NCBI GenBank assembly: GCA_963693315.1
Contig: OY856188.1
Location: 104,100,462-104,164,461, forward strand
Direction: 5' to 3'
Length of the DNA: 64,000 nt
DNA from: Diogma glabrata
Lineage: Eukaryota > Arthropoda > Insecta > Diptera > Cylindrotomidae
The stretch's first letter is position 1, and each line of letters begins with the position of its first letter. The notes under the pieces were generated by a model, which had not been told where the DNA came from, searched no databases, and saw only the letters and a list, made by a program, of their open reading frames with translations. Both the position numbers and the translations under genes were made by a program. Positions 32,312-43,615 of the stretch are shown here, piece by piece.

Positions 32312-32459
32312 ATATTTTTTAATTTTTCCATTTGGGAAATATGAATAACAGAGAGCATTAGCATTCTAGCTGATCAATCTAGATGGATTGAGAATTGAAC
32401 GGCATGTCAAAATTTGAAAGTGATTGGTAAAAGGTTTTGGAGAAATTTTTAAGCTTGTT

Positions 32460-32650
32460 GTCGAATTTCCAATTCGATTAGCATTGGCACTATTAATAAG
32501 TCACAAGGCCAAACAATGTCAATTTGTGGGCTGGACCTAGAAACATCGTGCTTTTCGCATGGTCAATTATATGTTGCGTGTTCGAGGGTTGGAAAACCTT
32601 CAAGTTTTATCGTATATGCCCCTAAAAATATTGCAGAAATTATAACAATA
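32460..32650 (+). pseudogene. Helitron/PIF1-type helicase C-terminal scrap
   Basis: Reading FPIRLALA, then after a small deletion/frameshift [17 protein letters not shown] and [14 protein letters not shown], this matches the end of PIF1-like helicases carried by Helitrons (motif V KSQGQT and motif VI ACSRVG). The frame breaks at about 32488. It is on the opposite strand from the Helentron copies and from a different family. Confidence 0.8.
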
Positions 32651-33025
32651 TCAAAATTTGAAACTTTTTACAAAATTCCAAAAATTATAAAAAAATCAAA
32701 AATTCAAACTTCTTCAAATTCTAAAAATATTTCAAAAATTCTTACAAAATCATAAATTGAAGCTTTTTTCAAAATTCTAAAAATATTTATAAAATTCAAA
32801 ATTCTTAATTTCAAAAATTCAATTTGTTCAAAATTATAAACATATTGCAAAAAAATTAAAAAAATTAAAATTACAAACTTTTTTCAAAATTCCCAAAATT
32901 ATAATAAAAACAAAAATTTAAACTTTTTCAAAATTCTAAAAACATTCCGGAAATTCTTACAAAATCAAAAATTGAAACTTTTTTCAAAATTCCAAAAATA
33001 TTGCAAAAATTTAAATTCACAAATT
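32651..33025. repeat. Degenerate AT-rich tandem repeat
   Basis: Roughly 50-60-bp units built of AAAATT(G/C)AAACTTTTT, CAAAATTC and AAAAATATT elements, six to seven copies, directly downstream of the helicase scrap. Low complexity; no coding function. Confidence 0.65.
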
Positions 33026-34869
33026 CAAATTGCATGCTCAATCACATTTCATGACATACAAATAATTAATTTTATTTTTTGCCAAAAAATTGGGTAAAAA
33101 TTAAATGAAACATTCTTTTGACACACTGACAATATTTTTTTGACAAACTTATAATGAAATAATCTAGTGTTTGGTCTCACATACAAATTCAAGGTTACTA
33201 CTCATTATCACTTAAAACTACCGTTTTTAAGCAAAAAATATGAATATTTCATTGTTTTGACAGACTTGACGATTTTTTGACACACTTCTGGTACAGTTAT
33301 CGAACATATCGTCCTGACGGCTATTTGCATTGAGTATACCTATTTTTAGAAACAAAAATTTTTGAAATCCTTTCAGCGGTTTTCTAGATCTGACCTTGTA
33401 TTTTGAATGTTGTTTCAAAATTACGTCCATCGGCTGTGAGATCGCAAACTTTTGGTTGCCCCAAATGACGTCATTTGGAAGCAAGAATTGAATTTGCGTG
33501 TCTTGCGCAACAATAATTTAGAATCATGTGATTTGCCATCAAGAAGAGATTTTTGGTGATATTTAAATTGAAATCGGAGTAATAAAATGAGAAGCAATCA
33601 AGTAATACTTACAGGTTTTAAACTTGTTGTAATTGTTTATTTTTTAATGTTAAGTCAAGGTGATATGAAAATCATCACTTAGACTCTAGCATGCAAACCG
33701 AAGATATCCTTAATTCAGCGGAGCAAAGCGGCGGCACCGAGCGAGCGTAGTTAGCGCGGGCCAAAATAATCGGTGACCTGTCGTACCATAATCGCTCTAT
33801 TATTTTTGAATTAAGAAGAATATTGATCAAATTAATATAACGGTGCATGCATAATTTATGAGTTTTTTACTCATGAGATTTGAGCCACTTTCAATTATTA
33901 TTTTTTAATATCAGCACAATGCTTTAAACTGTAGCTAGCTTCATTCTCTATTGATCATGAGGAGAAAGTTAAGAAATGTTAAACTTTTTCATTGAGACAA
34001 ATATATTTCAAAAATAAATTTGTTTTCCTCAAAATAAATTTTCATACAAACTTGGTAAAAGTAATTTAATTGTGCATGCACTGTAATGTTTTTGGGGCTT
34101 AAACTATTTCTAAACGTTAAAGGCTCAAAATAGCTAATTCGTTTTTATGCATTTTTGGACGATTTATTAACCTTTCAAAAACGTCCATGAAATGACCATT
34201 TTAAGCGGCGTTTAAAAGTAATATTACAAAAGAAGTAATAAATTATGCGCAATGTCCTAACAAACTATTGTTTTAATACAGATTTAGTGACAATACAAAT
34301 TAGTTATCATCATTATAACATTTACTGTTTTTTGTCATAAAACCAAACTTGAAATTTTCCACCTCTGTGATTTTGAATCTAAAATATAAATAAAAACGAA
34401 ACAAAGCAAAAAAAACTTCTAATGTGAGTTATTTACTTTTGATGATAAATTTGGCACTATAAGTAGGAAATAAAAGACAATTTATGATTACATTGATATA
34501 ATTTTTCGTTCGAGCAGATTCTTAAGAAAAGTACCTTGAATTGTTATGTTAGTTTTAGATGAATTTTCTTTTGATGTCAAATCCGGTAACACAAGCCATA
34601 AGCAATAGATGATTTTGTAGGTATAATTTTTCATTCGAGCATATTCTTTATGACACATCCGGTAGAAAAAACAGGAAATAATAGACAACTTTTGATTGCA
34701 TAGTTTTTCAGCATGTTGAAGAAATAAATGTAACGTTTGATTTTCAGGTGGCTTGTAATTTAATAATCTTTGTAATCATTTAAAATATTTTCATTATTTA
34801 CCTATTTCATTATTTGCTTTGCCTTCTACAATGTTTGTTATATTTTATATTATATATTTCGTAGATTAC
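33026..34869. other. Unassigned, with a GC-rich hairpin and local repeats
   Basis: No gene. At 33711-33814 a GC-rich patch (GCGGCACCGAGCGAGCG) lies between complementary CTTAATTCA and TGAATTAAG arms. At about 34465-34690 a ~130-bp unit with ATAATTTTTC(G/A)TTCGAGCA is repeated two to three times. Confidence 0.35.
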
Positions 34870-35113
34870 ATAGTAACTTTTCAAGAAAAATTGTATCACA
34901 ATCCAAATTTGCAGCTTCATCACCAAAAAGAACACACGTATAGTGGGAGTGTTCTAGTCCTGGGTTATTTAAAAATAATATTATAGGTTTTTATATTGAT
35001 GTTTGATAAATGGAGTTATTTTGGTTTTATTCAACTTTCCAGGAATTGAAGAATGCTTTTGTATCCAAATGATATCTCTTTTTAGTGCAATACTTAAAGC
35101 GTAAAGAACTCCT

Positions 35114-35953
35114 TCATTTCCATAAACACCGTCCATCGCTATTGAGTATTGATGTTATCAAATTTCTTACTGAATCTCCATCATTTTCTATAGTAATAAT
35201 TTTTCTACAAACTAAAGATATAAAAAATTCGTAGTTTTCTGAAAATGCCTTTATACAAATAATTTTAATATCTTCATAACCATTTTCATTTCCAAATACT
35301 GATAGTGAAATGGCGTTGTAGAGATAATTACCATCGCCTGTAGTTTTAACGGCTATTAGATTACTAGAATAACCCAAAATGTTTTGAACTTCAACATCAA
35401 TTTGAAACCGTTCACTATCAAATAGAAATGAACTTATTTCATCAGTATAATTATTAATTGATTGAATATTATCTTTATATTTATACAATATAGGCGTTGC
35501 TGAATTTTTTGTATTTACAATTTCAGTTAATATTTGTTTTGACGGTATATTTAAATTGCAACAGTGGTTTGAATTAGAAATCCCACTCAAATCAATGATC
35601 TCGTTTGATTTATCTAATTGTATTCCAGATGGTTGCACATCTGTATCGGAAGATATATTTCGAACCTTTTCGCTTTCTTTGACATGAATTTGAACGTGAT
35701 CTGATAAATTATGTACGATATTCTCATCAGTTATTTGATTTTGTTTGGAAAACAAATTTTGTGACGGTATAGTTTGAATATTATCGTCTTGCTTTAAAAT
35801 TACTCTAATTGGATTATGATCTGAAAAATATGATTCATAAGTTTCAGCTATAAAACCATTAAAATTTGAAAAAATTATATCTGTTTGTGTATTTAAATCC
35901 GTGGTTACACTATTTTTCGGTAGTATGTTTTTTAATTTGTACTCTGCCATCAA
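35114..35953 (-). pseudogene. Helentron endonuclease C-terminus and OTU-like domain
   Basis: The first ~50 residues contain the SDHNPIRVIL block that closes EEP nucleases. A Ser/Asn-rich linker of ~130 residues follows, then an OTU-type domain start with TTGDGNYLYNAISLSVFG. OTU proteases normally have Cys in D-G-N-C; here it is Tyr, so the protease centre looks lost. A one-base shift near 35145 moves the rest of the OTU domain (DGVYGNEGVLYALSIALKRD) to another frame, traceable to about 34880 with a stop on the way. The protein is therefore broken. Confidence 0.8.
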
Positions 35954-36250
35954 ATTTATAAATTTATTATTTTCTAAACAATTGAAATTAAAATCACCAA
36001 TTAAAATTATGTATCAGCTAGACGGAATATTATTTACAAACAATTCATCAAACTTCTTTTTAAAAATTGTGAAGCTTGTTCCCGGAGATTTGTAGCCAGT
36101 TATTACATAAATATCTTCAAATTCAAAAGAATGTAAATCTATGTGATAATATTTATTCATAGACGTTTGTCCTTCTTCAAAAGAAATTTTCAAATTTAAA
36201 ATTTTACAATTATGCTGTGTGAAACAAACTATCCCTATAAAGTAAATAAT

Positions 36251-37315
36251 TTATTTATTAGATAACTTATAACTAATAACTCCTAAAATTTGCTTACCTT
36301 TAGCGATTTTTCGTGTATAACCATCTGATCTGAATTTTATTTTAAAATTTTTTAGAGCAGAAAAATCCTCTATTTCTTCAGTATTTGTTTCACTAAATAT
36401 TAAAATTTTGTTCTCCTTATACCATTTCTCAGCAATAACGTTTTTTATATTTTTGCGTAAACTTCTTACATTATGGTAGGCTATACTTGATTTATACATA
36501 GAGTTATTGAACGATAATTTTAATCGGTTATTGTCGCGTAATTTATTGATTTCTTTCATTACTAAATCATCTTTTGGTTTTGTTGGTTTTTTGAATGTGC
36601 CTATAATGTAAAGTCCATTTAAATCAACTCTAGACAATGCCACATATTTTAACATACGGCTAATCGATCTTGATTGAGTAAAATCCAAGCAAACATTCTT
36701 AAAAGTTGAACCTTGGCTTTTATGTATTGTTGTTGCTTCAGCAGGAACAAGTGGAAATTGTTTTCGTATCACTCCATAATTGATTTTTTCTTCAGATTCT
36801 AAAGTAATATGCATTTTTTGATTTGGAACTAAATTAATATTAATTTGATTTGCTTTCATATACTCCAGTAGCGATCTACGAGCTTTAATACCAATTTTTT
36901 CGTTATCAAATTCAATCCATAATATTTTTGGTTCTGTTGTATTTTCTTTGAATGTAATGTGTTTTAACGTACCAAATGCACCATTGACTAAACCATCTTC
37001 GATGTCAAAGTTAAGAGTCATCATATATTTTATATTTAGTTTACATCGTATTATATATGGCATACCTTTAACATCTGATAATTTTTTAGTTTTTAATCTT
37101 TCAAGAATTGAAGTTTTAGTTTTTTCTGGTAATTTCTTTGAAATAACATCTTTTGCAATGGCTATCCATTCATCACCAGGTGAACGATCAATTTTTAAAT
37201 TGTTATACTGATCAACATTAATATTTTCGTAATATAATCGTATAGCAGATTCCGGTATGTTTAAATGACTTTTTACTTCCCTAGATCTAATAAATTTCAC
37301 ATCTTCATCTGTCAT
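36251..37315 (-). pseudogene. Helentron helicase C-terminus + endonuclease N-terminus
   Basis: 354 codons without interruption. Residues ~1-240 are the second half of a PIF1-like helicase: LVNGAFGTL, FPLVPAEATTIHKSQGSTF (motif V) and YVALSRV (motif VI). From ~285 the frame enters an EEP-type nuclease with AYHNVRSLRKN and a conserved-looking ETNTEEIEDF, the usual start of the endonuclease fused to Helentron helicase. The Walker A part is absent because the copy is 5'-truncated. The remainder of the nuclease is encoded in the next open frame downstream (35114-35953), separated by a short interruption. Confidence 0.8.
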
Positions 37316-37375
37316 TTCACCAATAGAACAATTATTGATTGCTGTTATAGTTTCTTTGGAATATTTGGAAGTGGT

Positions 37376-38250
37376 TTAGTTGAAATAAATATATGTATAT
37401 TGATTACATATTTACAATTGATAGATATTTGTATTATATTTGAGGTGTAAAAGTTGTTTAATGTTGTTGTTGATTATAAATTATAGTATGGCAGTTGTGA
37501 TGTAGTTAGAAAGTTAATCCACCAAAGGATTTAGTTTGTTATTAAGGAGTTTTAACCAAATTAAACAAAACTATTCGAAATTGCATTGACAAAGTAGTTC
37601 CGTTTATGTATTTAGTTTGATTGGTTTGATAAATTTTTTGGATTATTCTGTTTCTAGTTAAATTTTTTATTTAAACTAATCTGACATATCCAATTCTATT
37701 TGCACACAAAGCTGTCTGGTTCCGAAATCTACCTATTTCTAGCGGATATACGTGCCGCTTGGACTTTTTTGATTTCTTCAACAATTATGCAAATCATCGC
37801 ATAAATTGTTGAAGAAATCATAAATGTAAATGAACGGTAGTTTTTTCACCTTTGAATTATTTTGTAGGGGAATTGTCTTTTGTTTTTTTAATTGGTTCAT
37901 AGATATTTCGATATTAAAAAATAGTAATGGCCATTAAACTCCCTCCCAATAAAATAAAATAATTTTAGTTTCGAATATTTAAAAAATAAAAAAGTTAAGT
38001 TGTGGAGGCTTGTGGGGCACCTTTGATGTGTAAATTTATCGTTGCGTCAAAAGTGTAAGCTTGGTAACACTTGGAGAGTGAGAATCTATTGAATCTATTG
38101 CTAACCTCAACTTTAGTGTCAAGTGAAGTATTCCGGAGAACCTGTGCGTTACTTCTGCTTAAAAGACTTAGTTCTATTACTTACCCCTGCTGGTCACTTT
38201 CCTCAGGTTTCTTTCACTTGATTGAAAAGCGTGCGGTTATTTTTCACTAA
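37376..38250. other. Unassigned region with a perfect-stem hairpin
   Basis: No gene. At 37771-37819 GATTTCTTCAACAAT and ATTGTTGAAGAAATC form a stem (~20 bp) with a small loop. The remainder is A/T-rich and unrecognised. Confidence 0.4.
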
Positions 38251-38255
38251 CAATA

Positions 38256-39827
38256 TTTTTTTTTTTTTTTTTTTTTCTTTATTTCATTTTAGACAAATAT
38301 ATATTACAGTTTATTACATATTCATATGCTAATTAGTCTTAAGAATACTGACTTAATTTGATTCTAATCATTAACAATTTCCTGAACCAATTAGCATGTC
38401 TATAATTCTGTTGCTCGAACCATAGCTGGTTATAGCGCAACTTCACTATTTATTAAAAATTTATTGTAAAAATCGTTTTTAACTTAGATATTAATTAAAC
38501 ATTTTTTGATTTGATTTATAATTAGATATTAATTCAAATTTTTTGGTTTGATATTTAAGATTATATTAAAGATTATTCAAAAAAGAAAAGAACATTTCAT
38601 TTTCTTATATCCATTTCACAATTTTCTTATCCTCTAGATATTGTTTCACTTGTATCCCTCATTCTTCAAATATTCTACCAAACTTAGTTTAAATTTATTT
38701 AGAGATTCCAAATGTCTAATACTGAATGGAAGTTTGTTATATTCATGAAGACCCCGATGTAAGATATTATTACTTGACGCTTTTGACAAAAGAAATTCAC
38801 CTATGAAATATGACCGCCTTCTCGTTTCATGATTATGCCTATCTTGCAATCTCAACAATAACAAATTGTGCCTAATTAAGTTATTTATTATTTTGTATGT
38901 CAAGATCAGAAGTTCCCGCAAAATTAGAAATCGCAATGATTGAAATTGTTCGAAGAGTTTACTAGTTGGGTATAGCGTTGGAGCATGTATTACGTACTTC
39001 AAAGCCCGTTTCTGTAACATTTCCAATTCATTTATTCTATAATTTGCACATCCACTCCAAATCGGGTTTAAATAAACCAAACGAGATTGGATGTACGCGA
39101 AATATAAAAGGAGAAGTGTTTTCTTTGGTAGTAAGTATTTCGTTTGATTTAACGCAAACAAATATGGAATAATTGACTTTTTAACTTTGTCTATATGACC
39201 CGACCAGTTCAACTTGCTATCTATCACTAATCCTAAGTATGTATGTTTATTAACTCTTTCAATTACATAAGAATCATACGTGATGGGATGAGCTTGTAGA
39301 ATACTGATATCCAAATTTTTGTTATCAAATATCATGTATTTTGTTTTGTCATGGTTTAATAATAAATGGTTTAAATTAAACCATTCTTTAAGCGTTGTGA
39401 GGTCTTTTTGTATCTGGAGCAAGAGTAATCTTAAATCATTTGATTCATACACAATTACAGCGTCATCGGCATAAAGTTGTAACTGTCCTGCCAGTGTATT
39501 TAGAAATATGTCGTTTATAAATACTGTGAATAATTTAGGACCAAGAATCGAGCCTTGTGGCACACCACAATTCAAGGGTGCTTCAGTGCTAACTGCTTCA
39601 TTAATTTTAACCGTTTGACGTCTATTTTGCAGGTAACTTTCAAATAATTTCAGTTGCAAATCTGTAAAATTCATTTTTTTTAGCTTTAGCAGCAGTATAT
39701 CCGGATCAACAAAATCAAATGCTCTTCGGATATCAAGAAAAATAACGCCTGAAAACAGTTTTTTATTTATGCTTTTACTAAGCAAGTTTGTCAGATTTAC
39801 ACAAGCTGCCGTTTGTTTAGCTGCCAT
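38256..39827 (-). mobile_element. 5'-truncated LINE with poly(A) tail
   Basis: The minus-strand reverse transcriptase ORF is followed by a ~370-bp 3' UTR and a pure 21-base poly(A) tail (T-run at 38256-38276 on the plus strand), the mark of a target-primed retrotransposed copy. The 5' part (endonuclease and first RT blocks) is missing. A target-site duplication could not be located because the 5' end is unclear. Confidence 0.85.
38646..39827 (-). CDS. LINE reverse transcriptase, 5'-truncated but open
   Basis: 393 residues with no stop. The RT palm is present: FLDIRRAFD (residues ~30-38), the GVPQGSILGP motif (~88-97) and the catalytic YADD (119-122), followed by a thumb region and a C-terminal domain ending in a NKLPFSIRHL segment. 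The fingers and endonuclease are absent. The first Met is probably an internal residue, not a real start. It belongs to the Jockey/CR1-like non-LTR group but is clearly different from the LINE family at 28730-29913 and 46264-54742. The intact frame suggests the truncated copy is fairly young. Confidence 0.85.
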   Translation of the reverse strand: MAAKQTAACVNLTNLLSKSINKKLFSGVIFLDIRRAFDFVDPDILLLKLKKMNFTDLQLKLFESYLQNRRQTVKINEAVSTEAPLNCGVPQGSILGPKLFTVFINDIFLNTLAGQLQLYADDAVIVYESNDLRLLLLQIQKDLTTLKEWFNLNHLLLNHDKTKYMIFDNKNLDISILQAHPITYDSYVIERVNKHTYLGLVIDSKLNWSGHIDKVKKSIIPYLFALNQTKYLLPKKTLLLLYFAYIQSRLVYLNPIWSGCANYRINELEMLQKRALKYVIHAPTLYPTSKLFEQFQSLRFLILRELLILTYKIINNLIRHNLLLLRLQDRHNHETRRRSYFIGEFLLSKASSNNILHRGLHEYNKLPFSIRHLESLNKFKLSLVEYLKNEGYK

Positions 39828-41317
39828 TTATTTGAACTTGTTTTCACCTATTGAATTTTATAGTAAGTTTTAGATTACACTTTGATAATACTTTCTTAAA
39901 TTTTCGCCAGAAAATTTACACATAGATTTCCTTTCTGAATTTTTCTTTCTAAATTTTGAACACACTTCGTAAATTTTTGGTATGGAAATCTTAAAATCAA
40001 CTTAATTCATTTTTTTTTTAACTTAAACACATGAAAAATTTTTTGCTTGGAAACTAATCAGTGCAGTTAATTTTTTTTTTTATTAATAGAATATCAGAAC
40101 ACTACTTTTTTGTGAATTTCTGTTTGATAATTCTTGAATAAACTTGTGGAGAATTTTTCTCTCTTAAATAACTTTTACATAAATATATTTTTTTGATAAA
40201 CTTTTGGAACACTGAATATTCTAATCACTTTTTCGGGCTTTTAATTACGTCGAAGCCCTTAACTTTACACGTACCGGTATCGATATTAGTATAGACTCTC
40301 TTGGGTCGGACTCTGACGGTTCGGAGTTACGACCGTTAAAGTTCGCGTAATTTAATTGACTCTGCGCTACATTACAAATTCTCTATTATTTATAGGGAAT
40401 TTTTTGTAAACGTTCAATAAAAAGTCATGAACGTTCGTTTTTTATTTATGTTAAGAAATTTTTAATAAAATTATTTTGTTGATTTCAGGGGTTTTAGCTT
40501 TACTTTAATATATTGTGTTGTAACGTCCGCAATATTCGCAAAACAATAATAAAACCAAATTCATCTTCTGTTTCTAATTCAATAAAAATGTATTTCATTA
40601 GTTTCCGTTCATTTTTACATTAATAATAATTTTAAAATTTTCTAATACTTAACTGTTAGTTAAATTTCGAATATACTATAAAAAACAAACGAACTCAAAC
40701 AAACGTACTCAATTTTATTTTCAATTCTAACAAACAGATGTCGTTACTAAACTTTTGCTGAACTTAGTATTACACGATTTGTTTTGACATCAGAAGATGT
40801 CAAACAAAAAAATCACATTGTTGGTTTTGATAAAAAAGATTTTGAGATGTGTCTTTCATTCCGATCTTGTCATTAAAAAAGGACACATGTTTTTTTTCTG
40901 ACTAGATTGATTCAAGTCTTGTCATGAAAATAGTAAAAAGTTGTTTAGATTAGATGTTTTTTTTTACGAAAAATATTGTTTTATTGTATTACTATTGTTT
41001 TGTTTGAATTAATATATGGAAAATCATAAAACAATTTAAGTTTTGTTTTACCTGTGGATGAAGAGTGAGGATGTCAAGGTTGTGTTACTTTATTGATAAA
41101 ATATTTTATCGATAATTTCAATAGCTGTTTGTTCAATTATAATATATGAGTTTGTACTGTTATCATATGGTTTTATGTTTGGTGTAGTTTCAACGTTAAA
41201 AAAAATCAGAAACGATACCACATAGTTATTCAATTTTCAAAATTTGTCAAAGTTTACCTTCACCATATAAGATAAGGGATTGCTAACCAAAAAAATTAAC
41301 ACAAACAATATACAAAA
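39828..41317. other. Unassigned; upstream region of the J-domain ORF
   Basis: AT-rich, no gene. A higher-complexity patch at 40240-40360 (with ACGTACCGGTATCGATATTA) may be the 5' end of a mobile element. The ~60 bases before 41318 read like a short leader (CACAAACAATATACAAAA before the ATG). Confidence 0.3.
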
Positions 41318-41464
41318 ATGGTTGATTATTACAAAATATTTGATGTTACTAAAACCGCATCAGACGCAGAAATTAAAAAAGCATACAGGAAATTAGCTTT
41401 AAAATGGCATCCAGATAAAAATCCTGAAAACTCTGAAGCAGCTTCAACAAAAGAAACAATTTAA
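41318..41464 (+). pseudogene. J-domain (DNAJB6/mrj-like) 5' coding fragment
   Basis: From an ATG with a good context, 48 codons encode an almost canonical J domain start: [10 protein letters not shown], a basic helix II ([13 protein letters not shown]) and the HPD motif at residues 31-33 that activates Hsp70. The opening MVDYYK is characteristic of the DNAJB6/mrj group of co-chaperones. The frame ends in TAA after STKETI, where the family continues with KRFKEI and the rest of the domain. A small indel could explain the break; alternatively an intron begins near AAG|GTATTG at 41470. No further exon was found downstream. Either a damaged host exon or a pseudogene; it is the clearest host-like coding sequence here. 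Confidence 0.65.
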
Positions 41465-42109
41465 GATAAGGTATTGTTTTTATTTTATATTAGTATTGAA
41501 ATTTAGTTTTCTTGTGTGTTTTAACTTGGTTTTTTGATGATAGAATAATTTTATAAAACTTAAGAGATTCCCAATTTTCAAGCTTCGTGTGGGGACAAAC
41601 GCTATCCCGTAGTATCATTTTTATTTGTGGTAAAAGTCCAATCCGATTCACGAAGTGAATCACAGAAGTAATAGTGTAATCTTTTAATTATTGATATTTG
41701 TTTATTTGGTGATTTGAGTTGATTTTTATTATGTAGGAATTTAAAGTGTTGGTTACACTGTAACTGTTTATGATTAGGGCGGTTTAGACTTAGATTTTTA
41801 TTTAGATTGGAATATTTATGTTGTTTATGTTGTTTAAGGTATTGATTGATTTGTTAGGATCGGTTAGATCGAATGCTGGGGATGTTTGTTGAGATAAATC
41901 TGTTACTTTGATTTTGGGTTTTAAAGAAATATTGAGAACTTAAAAATATGAAATTGTAGTAAGTTTGGAGTTTGTTTGAGAATGTTTGGGCATTAGTTTA
42001 ATGTCTTGTATTTGTTAGCGATATGTAGTGGTTTCGGTATAGATCCACTAAAAAGTTAAGTTGTCTTGTGGAAATAAAAACGAGAAGTCGTGTTGTTGTG
42101 CAGACAAAT
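41465..42109. other. Unassigned region downstream of the J-domain fragment
   Basis: No coding signal. T/G-rich moderate-complexity sequence that could be intron. An inverted pair ATTCACGAAGTGAAT occurs at about 41651. Confidence 0.3.
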
Positions 42110-42829
42110 AAAAAATTAATTAATAAATTGTGTGTATAATAAAAATTTAGTTTTTGTGTTAAATTTTTATTTATTAAAATCTTACTCTTTGTTTTTTGCT
42201 TTTAGGCAGTGTGTCAATATAAAATAAAAACTTAATTAACATAATAAATTATCCTATCGTCACTGGTTTTATTGGTAGTAAAATTTCACTACGAATGAAA
42301 CACCAAGCTTCAGATCATAAATATCTTTTTTTATTATAAATATTTCGGTTCTTTTTGGGACCTTCTTCAGTATCTAAAACCATATTTACATGGTTAAAAA
42401 TTAAAAATTAAAATTATAATCAACAAACAAAAACTTATTTTCAAAAATACTTTCAAAAACACTTACAATTCTTATAATGTGTTATCCCGAACACTCTTTA
42501 TACTTATGTTGTTCGATGCGCGAACCTAATTTCTGCCCTGTCTGCCCTATATACTCCCCATCACAGTTCCTACATGGAAATGCATATATCACCCCATGCT
42601 GTTCAATTGTCTCTAGATGTTTGTTTAGTGTGCCAGAAATTCTACTAACATTGTTGTATGCATGTAACCAATTTTTAGTTTCTGTTACTACTATTACAGC
42701 AATAACAACTCGTTCATGTTTGAATCCGTATCTGCTTGCTCTAAGCTCTCGCATTAGAGTAGCGTATTCAACGAAAGTCATAAATTTATGAGTTTGCAAT
42801 ACAGGCAACAAGTCCGACTGGTAAACCAT
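42110..42829 (-). mobile_element. Penelope-like retroelement 3' end (GIY-YIG), copy 1
   Basis: A minus-strand frame at 42482-42829 ends in a GIY-YIG nuclease: HGVIYAFPCRNCDGEYIGQT followed by a conserved-position Arg (SRIEQHK). This is the endonuclease that sits at the C-terminus of Penelope-like elements. The downstream ~370 bp (42110-42481) is repeated at 62655-63045. The reverse transcriptase is absent. The first ~55 residues of the 115-residue frame (MVYQSDLLPVL...) are not recognised and may belong to the neighbouring ORF. Confidence 0.75.
42312..42375 (-). ncRNA. Hammerhead-ribozyme-like motif in Penelope tail, copy 1
   Basis: On the minus strand AGATA-CTGAAGA is followed by a stem (GGTCC, loop, GAACC with one mismatch), then GAAA and an A/U-rich third stem, and finally TATGATCT, which can close stem I. 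This fits the CUGANGA...GAAA hammerhead core known from Penelope-like elements, except for one extra A before stem II. Activity is unproven. Confidence 0.4.
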
Positions 42830-42835
42830 TTTAAT

Positions 42836-43615
42836 TCATTTTCTCAACAGTCACAATATCTTGAACCACCTGTGACATATCTTCACGTTTGGGTCTAATT
42901 GGTCTGTCTTCATATAATTTTTTATATCTTCTTTTATGTTCGTTATATTCGATCTTCATTAACGCAGCTCCTTATGGTATAGCCATAATTGTTTATTAGT
43001 TCTAGCTACTTTTGCATTAACATGGAAGGGGTCGACTGGTAATTTTGATTTGTCAATATACTCACGCATAGTTTTCTTAACCTCAATCAATCCCTTCTGT
43101 CCTTCGTACAATCGCAATTGATATTCGCGATCGTGTCTGCACTTGTAGTTATGTCTTAAGTAAGCTTTTAGAGTATCTAGATCTTCCTTGTTACGTTTAA
43201 TTTCTTCCTGATACTCGTATGTTGCGTACTTATTAATATTTCGTATGTAGTTATCCTGCTTGTTTTGTAAATATAACTGATATCTGCTTACCACTCCCTC
43301 AGGTATTCCGTCAGAAGATGTTACTTTTTCACTAATACTACAATTCAAATAATTTTTAAAAGTTTTACTATTATATAAAGTGGTTTTAAAAGAATTTACA
43401 TTAAATGTATTTTTAATTTTATTACTAACTAAAGGCTTAGAATAATTAAAACAACGAACCCTAGACAAATAAACAGCACTATTGGTCATAATTTCAATAT
43501 GCTTGGACCGAGGAACAACGGCATCGCAAATGATGTCATACTTAACTCTATCCCGATTTGTATACTGTAATTTGGTGCTATTCAACTCGAACAAGAGCTC
43601 GTTCCATCCGTCCAT
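42836..43615 (-). CDS. Unrecognised charged ORF (218 aa + shifted 42-aa extension)
   Basis: I do not recognise this protein. From ATG at 43615, 218 codons run to a TAA at 42959. The second half is rich in Lys/Arg/Glu and Tyr with helix-forming spacing (YEYQEEIKRNKEDLDTLKAY and later EVKKTMREYIDKSKLPVDP), suggesting a coiled-coil or filament-associated protein. Overlapping the stop by one base, a second frame (42836-42961, MKIEYNEHKRRYKK onward) has the same style and looks like the continuation after a frameshift. No RT, nuclease or transposase motif is seen. It is not interrupted by introns, so it might be a retrocopied host gene or part of a mobile element. A Penelope tail follows immediately. 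Confidence 0.45.

Larger units (their letters stand above)
34870..37375 (-). mobile_element. Helentron (Helitron-like) fragment, copy 2: helicase-endonuclease-OTU
   Basis: On the minus strand this holds, in order, the end of a PIF1-like helicase, an endonuclease/exonuclease/phosphatase domain and an OTU-type domain, the arrangement known from Helentrons. The N-terminal Rep (HUH) domain and the first helicase motifs are missing: the frame runs into a TAA just above 37375. Termini were not identified. At least two frameshifts or stops interrupt the coding sequence. Confidence 0.82.

Noticed and set aside
42482..42791. Plus-strand 104-aa ORF
   Set aside because: Shadow of the GIY-YIG frame on the other strand.
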